NCBI RefSeq assembly: GCF_030244015.1 | Contig: NZ_JASSYX010000001.1 | Coordinates: 620,001-684,000 of the forward strand | Direction: 5' to 3' | DNA length: 64,000 bases | Source: Pedobacter ginsengisoli | Lineage (GTDB): Bacteria > Bacteroidota > Bacteroidia > Sphingobacteriales > Sphingobacteriaceae | Part shown: one piece after another, positions 1-8,121 of the stretch | Layout of the letters: every line of letters begins with the position of its first letter | How positions within the stretch are numbered: the stretch's first letter is position 1 | Program-made: the position numbers and the translations under genes | The notes under the pieces: model-generated | Database searches by the model: none | The model's input: only the letters and a program-made list of their open reading frames with translations | What the model was told of the DNA's origin: nothing

Positions 1-231
1 TTATTGGGCATCGCAATACTTGACTGGATGGCCAGAAATGAAGGGCCGTCCAGCGCAAGAAATGCAATTGTTTTGGGCAATATCGTGGGCTTCGGAATTA
101 TAGCTGCACTTGATGTCTGGGGCCTTTTACATGAGGCCAGGCCTGCAACAAAAGTGTTTGTCGTCATTCACTTGTTTTTTACGCTTGCCTTCATTGTGGC
201 AGGACGGAAGAACTGGTGGGTTTCTCCTTAA
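1..231 (+). CDS. Hypothetical membrane protein, 5'-truncated by window edge
   Basis: The open frame runs from the first base with no need for a start codon, so this is the C-terminal part of a longer protein. About 76 residues are visible. Two hydrophobic segments can be seen, one around IVLGNIVGFGIIAALDVWGL and one around VFVVIHLFFTLAFIVAG, followed by a short basic tail. This fits a small multi-pass inner-membrane protein. I do not recognise a family from this fragment and give no function. The downstream inverted repeat at 256-315 could end its transcript. Confidence 0.6.
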   Translation, partial: LLGIAILDWMARNEGPSSARNAIVLGNIVGFGIIAALDVWGLLHEARPATKVFVVIHLFFTLAFIVAGRKNWWVSP

Positions 232-255
232 ACATCACACACACATCCCATACAG

Positions 256-315
256 ATCCCACACGGGTTTGACAGGTCCCGCGTGTGCCGGACCCGTCTG
301 TCATCCGGGTGGGAT
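256..315. repeat. Large inverted repeat / hairpin
   Basis: ATCCCAC at 256-262 pairs with GTGGGAT at 309-315, and ACGGGT at 263-268 pairs with ACCCGT at 292-297. This gives a 13-bp interrupted stem with a GC-rich apex. No T-run follows, so it is not a textbook intrinsic terminator. It may be a terminator-like structure for the upstream gene or a decayed palindromic repeat. The rest of 316-633 holds a small hairpin (TAGAAG/CTTCTA near 342-370), a doubtful small ORF at 471-575 and the sigma-gene promoter element. Confidence 0.45.
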
Positions 316-470
316 ACGAGTCGGATGGCCAAAACCCATTATAGAAGCGCGCACAGCTATAGGCCTTCTATGCTGAAACTGCTTACAATTGTTTTGTTGT
401 ATTCGAGTACCAATGCGTCGTATTTCTTAAGCAATTTGTCGATCATAAGCATTTGTCATCAAATTAGCCT

Positions 471-575
471 ATGGCAGAACAAAAACAACCCATTTTTAAA
501 ATGCTAGGCAATTTGCCGGAAGTAGTAAGGTTAAAAAAGATTTTGCAGGGCGATGACCCAGATAAATGTTATTAG
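471..575 (+). CDS. Possible 34-residue small ORF
   Basis: ATG at 471 opens a 34-codon frame ending at TAG 573-575. The peptide begins MAEQKQPIF and is amphipathic and charged. It has no signal peptide and no domain I recognise. No purine-rich site is evident upstream, and the candidate promoter of the sigma gene starts only a few bases after the stop. It could be a degraded gene end or chance. Listed because it is the only coding-looking frame in this roughly 400-base gap. Confidence 0.2.
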   Translation: MAEQKQPIFKMLGNLPEVVRLKKILQGDDPDKCY

Positions 576-583
576 GGAAAAAT

Positions 584-615
584 GTATAGACTTGCAGAAA
601 AGTTTATTAAATTTA
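584..615 (+). promoter_or_regulatory. Candidate promoter element upstream of ECF sigma gene 1
   Basis: The stretch begins GTATAGACTTG and ends TTAAATTTA about 20 bases before the ATG at 634. A nearly identical stretch lies in front of the second ECF sigma gene (10286-10318), although the surrounding sequence differs. TAAATTTA resembles the Bacteroidota -7 box (TAnnTTTG), but the TTG at 592-594 is only 13 bases away, shorter than usual. The conservation suggests a shared promoter or operator, perhaps recognised by one of the two ECF sigmas. Confidence 0.45.
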
Positions 616-633
616 TTAAGGGAAAACTAAGCC

Positions 634-1233
634 ATGGCGGATTACAAGTTGCTTATAGAGGAAGAACTGATTACTTTGCTGAAAGCTGGTGATGAGCGGG
701 CCTTTGGTGTATTGTACGACCAGTATAAGGAGCGTTTGGCAGGGAACCTTTATAAACTCTTAAAATCTTCTGAATTAACAAAGGAAATCCTGCAGGATCT
801 GTTTTTGAAAATATGGGATACCCGGGAACAGCTTGATCCTAAGAAATCTTTCCGTTCTTATTTGTTCAGGATTGGCGAGAATATGGTAAACGATTATTAC
901 AGGAAGGCCGCCCGGGATAGAAGTATGCGCAATAAAATGATGCTAGCCAATACGGAATTGTATAGCCATATTGAAGAAAACCTGTTTAGTAAAGAAAATG
1001 CTGAATTGCTGCAACAGGCGGTCGATAAAATGCCACCTCAGCGCAAACTGGTTTTTACCTTATGTAAGCTGGAAGGCAAATCTTACAAAGAAGTGGAACA
1101 GATAATGGGTATTAATGCCAAGACAATTAACAGCCACCTTTTTCAGGCCAATAAATTTCTGAAGCAGTATTTTACACCTAAATCCGGAGCAGCCCTGGCG
1201 ATGGTATTGGCTGCGATATTCAAAGACATTTAA
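634..1233 (+). CDS. ECF RNA polymerase sigma factor (system 1)
   Basis: A 199-residue sigma-70 protein of the extracytoplasmic-function type, the usual length for the Bacteroidota FecI-like group. Residues about 20-90 form region 2 (DQYKERLAGNLYKLL, then EILQDLFLKIWDTR). Residues about 130-180 form region 4, with the helix-turn-helix KSYKEVEQIMGINAKTINSH. It should direct RNA polymerase to target promoters once released by its anti-sigma, here the FecR-like gene at 1433. The ATG at 634 fits the alignment start of the family. A roughly 200-base gap before the anti-sigma gene holds a tandem repeat and perhaps a second promoter. The target is probably the downstream susC/susD operon; this is inferred from position. 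Confidence 0.93.
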   Translation: MADYKLLIEEELITLLKAGDERAFGVLYDQYKERLAGNLYKLLKSSELTKEILQDLFLKIWDTREQLDPKKSFRSYLFRIGENMVNDYYRKAARDRSMRNKMMLANTELYSHIEENLFSKENAELLQQAVDKMPPQRKLVFTLCKLEGKSYKEVEQIMGINAKTINSHLFQANKFLKQYFTPKSGAALAMVLAAIFKDI

Positions 1234-1296
1234 GTGATTTGAACATTAGATTGTGCGGAAATGATCGAATATGCACATACGACGGGGTTAAAGATC

Positions 1297-1342
1297 GCCC
1301 AACCAAACTATATAGAAATTGCCCAGTCAAGCTATATAAATT
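1297..1342 (+). repeat. Tandem direct repeat between sigma and anti-sigma genes
   Basis: Two adjacent copies begin GCCCAACCAAACTATATAGA (1297-1320) and GCCCAGTCAAGCTATATAAA (1321-1342). They match except for three substitutions and a two-base length difference. Placement in the short gap before the anti-sigma start suggests a binding site or promoter duplication. The rest of this gap is AT-rich with no other signal. Confidence 0.45.
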
Positions 1343-1432
1343 GACAGGTTTTTCGGTTTTTTATAATAATTTTTGAAAACAGACTAAGTACTTTTTTTCT
1401 TTCAAGCGTATTAGCTGCAAAAAGGGATAAAA

Positions 1433-2845
1433 TTGGAAAACTCGCAACATATCAAAAAGCTTTATCAGAAGTATCTGGATAATGAATATTCTGAGCAGGA
1501 GCTTGACGAATTGCTGGAGTATTTTTACCATTCCCCTGAGCATCATGATTTAAGCGCGATGATTAAGGCTGAGCTGGAAAATAATGAGGAACATGTTCAG
1601 TCGGAAGCTGTGGTAAAGTCATTGCTTGCTGAATTGGACCTGGAACTTTTTACTGAAATAGAAAAACGGAAAAAATCAGTTAAAACGATAAAACTCTGGC
1701 CGCGTATTGTTGGTGCAGCTGCGGCGGCAGCCGTAATTGTTTTTGGGATTTGGTTTTATAATGCCCGTCATCCCGAGGGAAGCGAAGCGACGAGAGATCT
1801 CTTGAACTATGCTAAAAATGACATTGCACCAGGTAAGAATGGTGCGACGATTACTTTGGCCAATGGTAAGGTGATCGCGTTGAGTGATGCGAAGAGCGGG
1901 GTTGTAGTGGGGGGTGAAGAGGGCTTGGTATACGATGATAATACAAGCGTCATCTCGAGCGATAACACCGTCATCTCGAACGAAGTGAGAGATCTCTTGA
2001 ATAGCACAGACAAGGGATCTCTCCTGCGTCGAGATGACGGGCGTGGTGTTGATGGAAAGGGCGCCAACGGAAAGGGCGGCGAAGCCGGCGCGGCAGCGCA
2101 GATGTTGACCGCCAGCACAGCCAAAGGGCAGACGTACCAGTTTACTTTACCTGACGGCACAAGGGTGTGGCTGAACGCTGACTCAAAGATTAGTTTCCCT
2201 AGTCAATTTATTGGAAAAGAACGAAAAATATTGTTATATGGTGAAGGGTATTTTGAGGTATCTAAAAACAAGGAGAAGCCTTTCATCGTACAAACGGATA
2301 AACAAGAGGTGACTGTACTGGGCACACATTTTAACATTAACAGTTATGCTAATGAGGGTAGTGTAACGACGACGTTGCTGGAGGGCAGTGTGAAGGTGTC
2401 ACGTCATCCCGACGATAGGAGCGATCTCTTGAATAGCACAGACAAGAGATCTCTCGGTGCCCTCGAGATGACGGCAGGGCGTCGAGATGACGGCAGGGGG
2501 GGAATGGACAATCGCATTGTGGGTGATGACGTGGTGTTAAAACCCAACCAGCAATCGGTCATATCCGGTTCTAACCGGATCGCTGTAAAAGACGTGGATG
2601 CTAACGAAGCTATAGACTGGAAAAGCGGGCAATTTGTTTTTAACGATGAACCATTGGAAAGCATTATGCGTAAAGTAGCCCGTTGGTACGATGTGGAAGT
2701 GATTTATAAGGATGCAGATCCTAAAGCACTTTTCTACGGCAGCGTTTCGCGGTACAGCCAGGTATCTAAAATACTGTCCAAGCTGGAGGTAACCGGGGGT
2801 ATCCATTTTAAAGTAGAAGGCCGAAAAATATACGTAAGTAAATAG
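1433..2845 (+). CDS. FecR-family anti-sigma factor, repeat-expanded (system 1)
   Basis: A 470-residue inner-membrane anti-sigma. The N-terminal cytoplasmic region (LYQKYLDNEYSEQELDEL) resembles the sigma-binding part of FecR relatives. A single membrane helix (IVGAAAAAAVIVFGIWF) follows, then a periplasmic FecR domain with LPDGTRVWLNADS and GEGYFEV, and a C-terminal DUF4974-like module (VARWYDVEV to EGRKIYV). It should hold the sigma encoded at 634 and respond to the STN domain of the SusC at 3145. TTG at 1433 is the best start because it retains the N-terminal helix. The length is well above that of typical relatives because three linkers are made of translated palindromic repeats (1766-1806, 1969-2039, 2402-2502). 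The paralogue at 10965 carries repeats at the same three places. Confidence 0.92.
   Translation: MENSQHIKKLYQKYLDNEYSEQELDELLEYFYHSPEHHDLSAMIKAELENNEEHVQSEAVVKSLLAELDLELFTEIEKRKKSVKTIKLWPRIVGAAAAAAVIVFGIWFYNARHPEGSEATRDLLNYAKNDIAPGKNGATITLANGKVIALSDAKSGVVVGGEEGLVYDDNTSVISSDNTVISNEVRDLLNSTDKGSLLRRDDGRGVDGKGANGKGGEAGAAAQMLTASTAKGQTYQFTLPDGTRVWLNADSKISFPSQFIGKERKILLYGEGYFEVSKNKEKPFIVQTDKQEVTVLGTHFNINSYANEGSVTTTLLEGSVKVSRHPDDRSDLLNSTDKRSLGALEMTAGRRDDGRGGMDNRIVGDDVVLKPNQQSVISGSNRIAVKDVDANEAIDWKSGQFVFNDEPLESIMRKVARWYDVEVIYKDADPKALFYGSVSRYSQVSKILSKLEVTGGIHFKVEGRKIYVSK
1766..1806. repeat. Palindromic-type repeat inside FecR 1, site 1
   Basis: The coding sequence just after the membrane helix contains CGTCATCCCGAGGG followed by GCGACGAGAGATCTC, a partial copy of the repeat that is complete at 1969-2039. 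It is translated as RHPEGSEATRDLL, unlike the conserved flanks. The paralogue has a different repeat (GCTCCTCGCAATGACG) at the matching point. Confidence 0.75.
1948..2039. repeat. Full 71-bp palindromic repeat inside FecR 1, site 2
   Basis: CGTCATCTCGA at 1969-1979 pairs with TCGAGATGACG at 2029-2039. GAGAGATC at 1987-1994 pairs with GATCTCTC at 2016-2023. Together these make a near-complete hairpin 71 bases long. A further partial copy (CGTCATCTCGAG) lies just upstream at 1948. The whole is translated in frame as a charged linker containing NEVRDLLNSTDKGS. Confidence 0.85.
2402..2502. repeat. Palindromic repeat inside FecR 1, site 3
   Basis: CGTCATCCCGA at 2402 is followed by the same core as site 2 and by two ATGACG ends (2468-2473 and 2487-2492), suggesting a duplicated right arm. 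The 57 bases at 2399-2455 are identical to 11817-11873 in the second FecR gene. Confidence 0.85.
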
Positions 2846-2940
2846 AAGATATTCATCACCTATGATATGAACCAAGCTATGAACCGATTAAAAAACCATT
2901 GATGAATAAAGCGCTACTAAGGAAAAAATAAGACAAAAAA

Positions 2941-2967
2941 CAACCAGACCTGTAGCAGGCCTGGTTG
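2941..2967 (+). promoter_or_regulatory. Hairpin in the anti-sigma to susC leader (system 1)
   Basis: CAACCAG at 2941-2947 pairs with CTGGTTG at 2961-2967, and CCTG at 2949-2952 with CAGG at 2956-2959, leaving a three-base loop. No U-run follows. It sits in the roughly 300-base gap between fecR and susC, so it may partly end transcription of the regulator genes or protect the susC message. The matching gap of system 2 also has a hairpin (12303-12329). No other clear signal was seen in 2968-3144. Confidence 0.5.
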
Positions 2968-3144
2968 CAGTTGGCGTCAGCCAATAAAAAATTATCAACT
3001 GTTTAAACTGCAGTTTGCTACAGGCCGTGGAAAGTTGAAGCAAATGCACATAACCAACTAAACAAACTTAGTTAAAATTGCCAAGAAAAGCAATTTGAAC
3101 GGTCTCTTGTCGGCCTCTAAGAGAGTTTAAGAAACAACGACAAA

Positions 3145-6100
3145 ATGTACAATATTAAACCAAAGACTGGTATACCTATAAGGCTGTACTACAAAATACT
3201 GCTAATTATGCGACTAACCACCGTACTATTAATAGCATCCCTAATGCAGGTCAGCGCAGCTGGCTTTGCACAAAAATTTTCTTTAACCACCACTAAAGAA
3301 AGTTTAAAGAACGTTTTTGCAGAAGTACAGAGACAAACCGGCTTTAGCGTTCTGGCCAAATCAGAATACCTGAACAACAGCAAGCCAGTAACCATCAGTA
3401 TCAAAGATATACCATTAGAAGAGGCACTGACCAAAATACTGGCAGGGCAGAATTTAAGCTTTAGCATAGAAGATAAAGTGGTACTGATAACAGAAAAGGA
3501 AGTTTCCCTGCTGGATAAACTCTCTACCGTCATCTCGAACATGGTGAGAGATCTCAATGTAAAAGGCCGGGTAGTAGATCAGGACGGTAAACCGCTCCCA
3601 AACGCCTCAATCAGAGTGAAATCATCAGATCCCGACAAGTCGGGAGGGAAAAATACTGTCATCAATACTAACCAGAATGGTGAGTTTGAAATTAAAGATG
3701 TGGCAGAGGATGCTGTACTTCTGATCAGCTACGTGGGTTATAAAACACTTGAAATACCAGTTAAAGGAGCTGTAATGCCTTTAGAGATCAAACTAAACGT
3801 GTTAACAGGAGAGCTGGAAGAAGTGAAGGTAACTTATACTACAGGTTATCAGTCTTTACCAAAAGAAAGGGCTACAGGCTCCTTCGTTCAAATTGACAAT
3901 GATCTGTTCAACAGAAGGGTCTCTGCTGATGTTTTAAGCCGATTGGAAGGTATTACCAGCGGTTTGCTGTTCGATAAAACCTCGGGCAATGATCTTGGAA
4001 TCAGCATCAGGGGAAAAAGCACCATATTTTCCAATACCCAGCCACTAATCGTATTAGATAATTTTCCGTACAGAGGGGATATCAATACTATCAATCCAAA
4101 TGATATTGAATCGGTTACCGTGCTAAAAGATGCGGCTGCTGCTTCAATCTGGGGTGCCTATTCCGGCAATGGAGTTATTGTAATCACTACAAAAAAAGGA
4201 AGGTACAATCAGGGTTTAAAAATAGGCATCAATTCAAATCTCAGTATTGCAGAAAAACCAGATTTGCAGTATGACAAGCAGTTTCTTAATGCTTCAGACT
4301 ACATTGATGTAGAAAAATACCTGTTTGATAAAAATTTCTATGATGCTGATCTGGCGGATGCAGGCAATCCTCCGCTTTCGCCGGTAGTAGAGATTTTAGC
4401 TAAGTTAAGGTCTGGCACTCTATTGCAAACCCAGGCTGATGCACAGATTAACAGTTATAGAAACCTGGATGTAAGAAATGATTATTCCAGGTATTTTTAC
4501 CGGAAAGAAGTAAAGCAGCAGTATGCGCTTAACTTAAGCGGCGGCAGTGAAAAAACAACTTATTTTCTATCTGCCGGATACGATAAAAACCTGGCCAGCA
4601 TTAAAAGAAACCAGAACGACCGCCTGTCTATCAATTCTTTGGTTACCTTCAGGCCCTTATCTAACCTTGAAATTAGTGGCGGGATAACCTATACTTATAC
4701 CCATACCAAAAACAACGGCATTCCAAGGGTATCGGCAAGTGGCAAATACAATATGCTGTACCCTTATGCGCAACTAGCCGACGCACAGGGAAACCCATTA
4801 CCACTGATTAATAGGTATCGGGAAACATTTGCAGCAAACCCGGGTGTAAACGGAATGCTGAACTGGCAGTACTACCCGCTTAATGAATTGGATTTAACCG
4901 ATAATACAACGGCAAGTAACAACAACAGGATTACTACCGGGGTTAAATATACCTTTTTGAAGGGGCTGAGTGCAGAACTCCGCTACCAGCTTTTAAAAGA
5001 CCAATCTTTAACCCGGGTAAGTTATTCGGCTGATTCTTATTATGCCCGGGACCTCATTAACCAGTATTCGGTTGTCCAGAACGGAGCTGTTACCAAAAGA
5101 AATATTCCATTGGGGGCAGTCAGAACAGACAGGAATGGCAACCTTACGGCCAATAACGGGCGCATTCAGCTCAATTACAACAATCTATTTAAAGACCACG
5201 AAATTTCGACAATAGTTGGTGCTGAAGTACAGGAATCGAAGCAGGAAGGCACCAGAATTGCCTTATATGGTTATGATAAAGCTGTGGGCACCTCTGTTCC
5301 TGTAGATTTTGCCAACCCGCTTACTGTATATCCTTCTGGTGCACTAAGGTTAATACCGGGGGCACCAACAGAGATACCTTATACGCTTGACCGCTTCCGT
5401 TCGTACTTTGGTAATGCCGCTTATACCTATAATGGCCGCTATACACTCTCGGCCAGTGCAAGATTGGACCAGTCTAACCTGTTTGGGGTAAACACCAATC
5501 AGAAAGGGGTACCACTTTGGTCGGTTGGCGGAAAATGGAATATCGACAGGGAGGCATTTTACAAAACCGATTGGCTGCCTGTGCTGAGCCTGAGGGCCAC
5601 TTACGGGTTTAACGGAAACCTGAACAGAAATTTAGCTGCAGTAACAACAGCTATTTATTCTATCGCTTCGCAATTTAACAATTCGGCCTATGCTTACATC
5701 AATACGCCCGGGAATCCTGAATTGCGCTGGGAGAAAACAGGGATGTTCAATATCGGACTAGACTTTGGGCTGCGCAATAATATATTTAGTGGAAGCATTG
5801 AGTATTTCAGGAAAAAAGGGACAGACCTGATTGGCTATACCACAGTAGCCAGCAGTACAGGCTTTTCAAATTTTCAGGGTAATTTTTCCAGCATGAGAGG
5901 AAGCGGGATTGACATCAGCTTAACCGGCAGAATTGATATTGGCGGGCTTAACTGGGAAAGCGGCCTGCTGTTTAGTCATGCAACAGATAAGATCACTAAA
6001 AATGAAAGCAACGATCTGCAGCAGCCTGGAAAGCCAGTAAATGGCATCTTTTCTTATCGCTGGGGAGGTTTGGATGCCTCCGGTGATCCATTGGGCTATG

Positions 6101-6678
6101 TAGACAATGCCTTGAGCAAAGATTATGCATTGATTCTGGAAAAAGCAGCTACAGACATCAGTCTGTACCAATACAATGGCCCTGGAACACCGCAGTATTT
6201 CGGCTCCTTCAGGAATACCTTTACCTGGAAGGGATTAAGTTTATCGGCCAATATATTGTATAAGTTCAGTTATTTCTTTCGTAGATCTTCTCTATCGTAC
6301 CAGGATTTGTTTAATTCGTCTGTAGGGCATGCCGATTTTTCCGGGAGGTGGAAAAACCCTGGTGATGAAGCATTTACAGCTATTCCGGCAATGGTATACA
6401 CTGATTATCCACAATTTGCAAGCAGAGGTGTTTTCTACCGGGGATCTTCTGCCCTTGTTGAAAAGGGCAGTCACATCCGCCTGCAGGACATCAGGCTGGG
6501 TTATGCTATCGGGAAATCGCAATGGGCAAAACTTCCCTTTGAATCCATACGCTTTTACCTGTACGCCAACAATCTTGGCTTATTGTGGAAAGCAAACGAC
6601 AAAAACATTGACCCCGATTTTATTGAAGGTTTTGTAAACCCTAAAAGTTTTTCATTAGGTATTCAAATAGGGCTATAA
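3145..6678 (+). CDS. SusC/RagA-type TonB-dependent transducer (system 1)
   Basis: An 1177-residue outer-membrane receptor. Basic residues and a signal segment (MRLTTVLLIASLMQVSAAGF, about 22-42) precede an STN domain (about 45-115), the signalling module of FecA-type transducers. Next come a carboxypeptidase-like domain (about 138-228; VKGRVVDQDGKPLPNA), the plug (about 235-365; GISIRGKSTIF, VTVLKDAAAASIWG) and a 22-strand-type barrel to the end. It should import a bound ligand with the SusD at 6706, powered by TonB, and signal to the FecR at 1433. The STN-to-carboxypeptidase linker contains a dispersed repeat (3528-3555), and a second palindrome at 3630-3645 interrupts the carboxypeptidase-like domain. 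The substrate cannot be read from the sequence. Confidence 0.95.
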   Translation: MYNIKPKTGIPIRLYYKILLIMRLTTVLLIASLMQVSAAGFAQKFSLTTTKESLKNVFAEVQRQTGFSVLAKSEYLNNSKPVTISIKDIPLEEALTKILAGQNLSFSIEDKVVLITEKEVSLLDKLSTVISNMVRDLNVKGRVVDQDGKPLPNASIRVKSSDPDKSGGKNTVINTNQNGEFEIKDVAEDAVLLISYVGYKTLEIPVKGAVMPLEIKLNVLTGELEEVKVTYTTGYQSLPKERATGSFVQIDNDLFNRRVSADVLSRLEGITSGLLFDKTSGNDLGISIRGKSTIFSNTQPLIVLDNFPYRGDINTINPNDIESVTVLKDAAAASIWGAYSGNGVIVITTKKGRYNQGLKIGINSNLSIAEKPDLQYDKQFLNASDYIDVEKYLFDKNFYDADLADAGNPPLSPVVEILAKLRSGTLLQTQADAQINSYRNLDVRNDYSRYFYRKEVKQQYALNLSGGSEKTTYFLSAGYDKNLASIKRNQNDRLSINSLVTFRPLSNLEISGGITYTYTHTKNNGIPRVSASGKYNMLYPYAQLADAQGNPLPLINRYRETFAANPGVNGMLNWQYYPLNELDLTDNTTASNNNRITTGVKYTFLKGLSAELRYQLLKDQSLTRVSYSADSYYARDLINQYSVVQNGAVTKRNIPLGAVRTDRNGNLTANNGRIQLNYNNLFKDHEISTIVGAEVQESKQEGTRIALYGYDKAVGTSVPVDFANPLTVYPSGALRLIPGAPTEIPYTLDRFRSYFGNAAYTYNGRYTLSASARLDQSNLFGVNTNQKGVPLWSVGGKWNIDREAFYKTDWLPVLSLRATYGFNGNLNRNLAAVTTAIYSIASQFNNSAYAYINTPGNPELRWEKTGMFNIGLDFGLRNNIFSGSIEYFRKKGTDLIGYTTVASSTGFSNFQGNFSSMRGSGIDISLTGRIDIGGLNWESGLLFSHATDKITKNESNDLQQPGKPVNGIFSYRWGGLDASGDPLGYVDNALSKDYALILEKAATDISLYQYNGPGTPQYFGSFRNTFTWKGLSLSANILYKFSYFFRRSSLSYQDLFNSSVGHADFSGRWKNPGDEAFTAIPAMVYTDYPQFASRGVFYRGSSALVEKGSHIRLQDIRLGYAIGKSQWAKLPFESIRFYLYANNLGLLWKANDKNIDPDFIEGFVNPKSFSLGIQIGL
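3528..3555. repeat. Palindromic repeat at STN/carboxypeptidase-like junction of SusC 1
   Basis: CGTCATCTCGAACATGGTG followed by AGAGATCTC is a left half of the repeat found in FecR 1. It is translated as VISNMVRDL. The second SusC has a different dispersed repeat at the same junction (12795-12833). Confidence 0.75.
3630..3645. repeat. Short palindrome inserted in SusC 1 coding sequence
   Basis: TCCCGAC at 3630-3636 and GTCGGGA at 3639-3645 form a perfect 7-bp stem with a two-base loop. It is translated within SSDPDKSGG, which is missing from the aligned part of SusC 2 (IRIKGKGTVINT against IRVK...NTVINT). Confidence 0.65.
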
Positions 6679-6705
6679 TGGTATTTATCAATTAAACTGA
6701 AGACG

Positions 6706-8094
6706 ATGAAACGATATATAATTCAAATCTGTATGGCAGTAACAACATTAATAGTATTGTCCTGTAAAAAAGGCTGGCTTGAAGAAAAGCCATTACAATC
6801 CTTAGTTACCCTAAATTCTGTAGGCTCACTGCAGGGCCTGCTGGACAATACCACCTTATTTAATACCGGACAGCCGCGTTTAGGCGAAATGGGTAATGAC
6901 GATTATTATTTGCCTGATAACATTTACAACGGCCTTGGGCTGGATAACAAGAATATATATACCTGGGCACCCGCCGCTGATTTTTATGCCGGGGCCACAT
7001 TTGTTAGCGACTGGAACAATACTTACAAGGTTATTTATACCTGTAATACCGCATTGGAAGAGCTTGAAAAGCTACCATCCAATGCCGGGAATTATGCCGA
7101 CTGGGCAAATGTTAAAGGAAGCGCTTTGTTTTACCGTGCCATGGGTTTTTATAACCTTTCGCAGGTATTTTGCAAGCCCTATGTGGCTTCGACGGCAGGT
7201 TCAGATCCGGGCCTGGTATTGCGGCTTTCATCAGATATTAACCTGAAAACAGGCCGTTCTACTGTAAAGCAAAGTTATGACAGGATACTGGGTGATTTAA
7301 AAGCTTCCATTCCCCTGCTGCCGGTACTGCCGCCGGCATTTAAAACCAGGCCATCAAAAACCGCCTGCTACGGGCTGCTGGCCAGGATTTACCTTTCCAT
7401 GCAGGATTATGACAATGCCTTTTTATATGCAGATTCCTGCCTTAAAAATGTAAATACGCTGATGGATTATAACCTGGTAACACCGGGCACTACCTCGGCG
7501 TTTACCCAATATGGAACCTATACACCAGAAACCATTTATTATGCTGCAATGGCTACGCCAGCAACTGCAACAGCAAGGACCCGCGTGGGAAATGTAGATT
7601 CGGTACTTTATAAATCTTATGCGGCTACAGATCTTAGAAGGAGTGTATTTTTTGCCGACAGAAACGGCAGGATTTATTTCAGGGGCAGCTACGCAACGGG
7701 TGGCGATTACTTTAACGGCATTGCCAGCAATGAAATGTACCTGATACGGGCAGAATGCTATGCCCGGAAAAGTGACCGTACGGAGGCCTTAAAGGACCTG
7801 AACACACTGCTGGAAAAAAGAACAAGAAACACCCTGAACTATACTCCCGTTACAGCCACTGATGACCTGGATGCTTTAAAAAAAATATTGACCGAGCGGA
7901 GAAAGGAACTTTGCTACCGGGGATTGCGCTGGAGCGATTTAAGGCGGTTAAACTTTGATACCCGCTTTCAGCTTACTTTAAAAAGGGTAATAGCCGGACA
8001 AACGTATACCCTTCCACCTAATGACAGCCGGTATGTTTATCCCCTCCCGAATGATGAGATCATTTACAATGGCACTGAACAGAACCCCAGATAA
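6706..8094 (+). CDS. SusD/RagB-family ligand-binding lipoprotein (system 1)
   Basis: A 462-residue SusD homologue with a lipoprotein signal (MKRYIIQICMAVTTLIVLSC, lipid cysteine at about residue 20). It is shorter than most SusD proteins (about 500-650). The N-terminal TPR-like helices are visible (WNNTYKVIYTCNTALEELEK; ARIYLSMQDYDNAFLYADS), and the C-terminal region keeps the typical ERRKELCYRGLRWSDLRRL signature. It should cap the SusC barrel at the cell surface and deliver ligand. It starts 27 bases after susC and is followed 27 bases later by the thioredoxin-like gene, so the three are probably one operon. Confidence 0.93.
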   Translation: MKRYIIQICMAVTTLIVLSCKKGWLEEKPLQSLVTLNSVGSLQGLLDNTTLFNTGQPRLGEMGNDDYYLPDNIYNGLGLDNKNIYTWAPAADFYAGATFVSDWNNTYKVIYTCNTALEELEKLPSNAGNYADWANVKGSALFYRAMGFYNLSQVFCKPYVASTAGSDPGLVLRLSSDINLKTGRSTVKQSYDRILGDLKASIPLLPVLPPAFKTRPSKTACYGLLARIYLSMQDYDNAFLYADSCLKNVNTLMDYNLVTPGTTSAFTQYGTYTPETIYYAAMATPATATARTRVGNVDSVLYKSYAATDLRRSVFFADRNGRIYFRGSYATGGDYFNGIASNEMYLIRAECYARKSDRTEALKDLNTLLEKRTRNTLNYTPVTATDDLDALKKILTERRKELCYRGLRWSDLRRLNFDTRFQLTLKRVIAGQTYTLPPNDSRYVYPLPNDEIIYNGTEQNPR

Positions 8095-8121
8095 AAACAG
8101 AAACACATAAATAAAAATAAC

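Noticed and set aside
110..507. Two plus-strand open frames of 88 and 74 residues
   Set aside because: The first overlaps the membrane-protein gene in another frame and both run through the inverted repeat. Composition and context do not look coding.
1807..2160. Long minus-strand open frame inside FecR 1, and a similar one at 2404-2664 and 11822-12052
   Set aside because: These frames are antisense to a well-supported gene and arise because the palindromic repeats are open in several frames. They contain arginine/serine-rich low-complexity sequence with no domain.
1948..2502. CRISPR array
   Set aside because: The repeats are palindromic units of unequal spacing inside a reading frame, with no regular spacers and no cas genes in the window.
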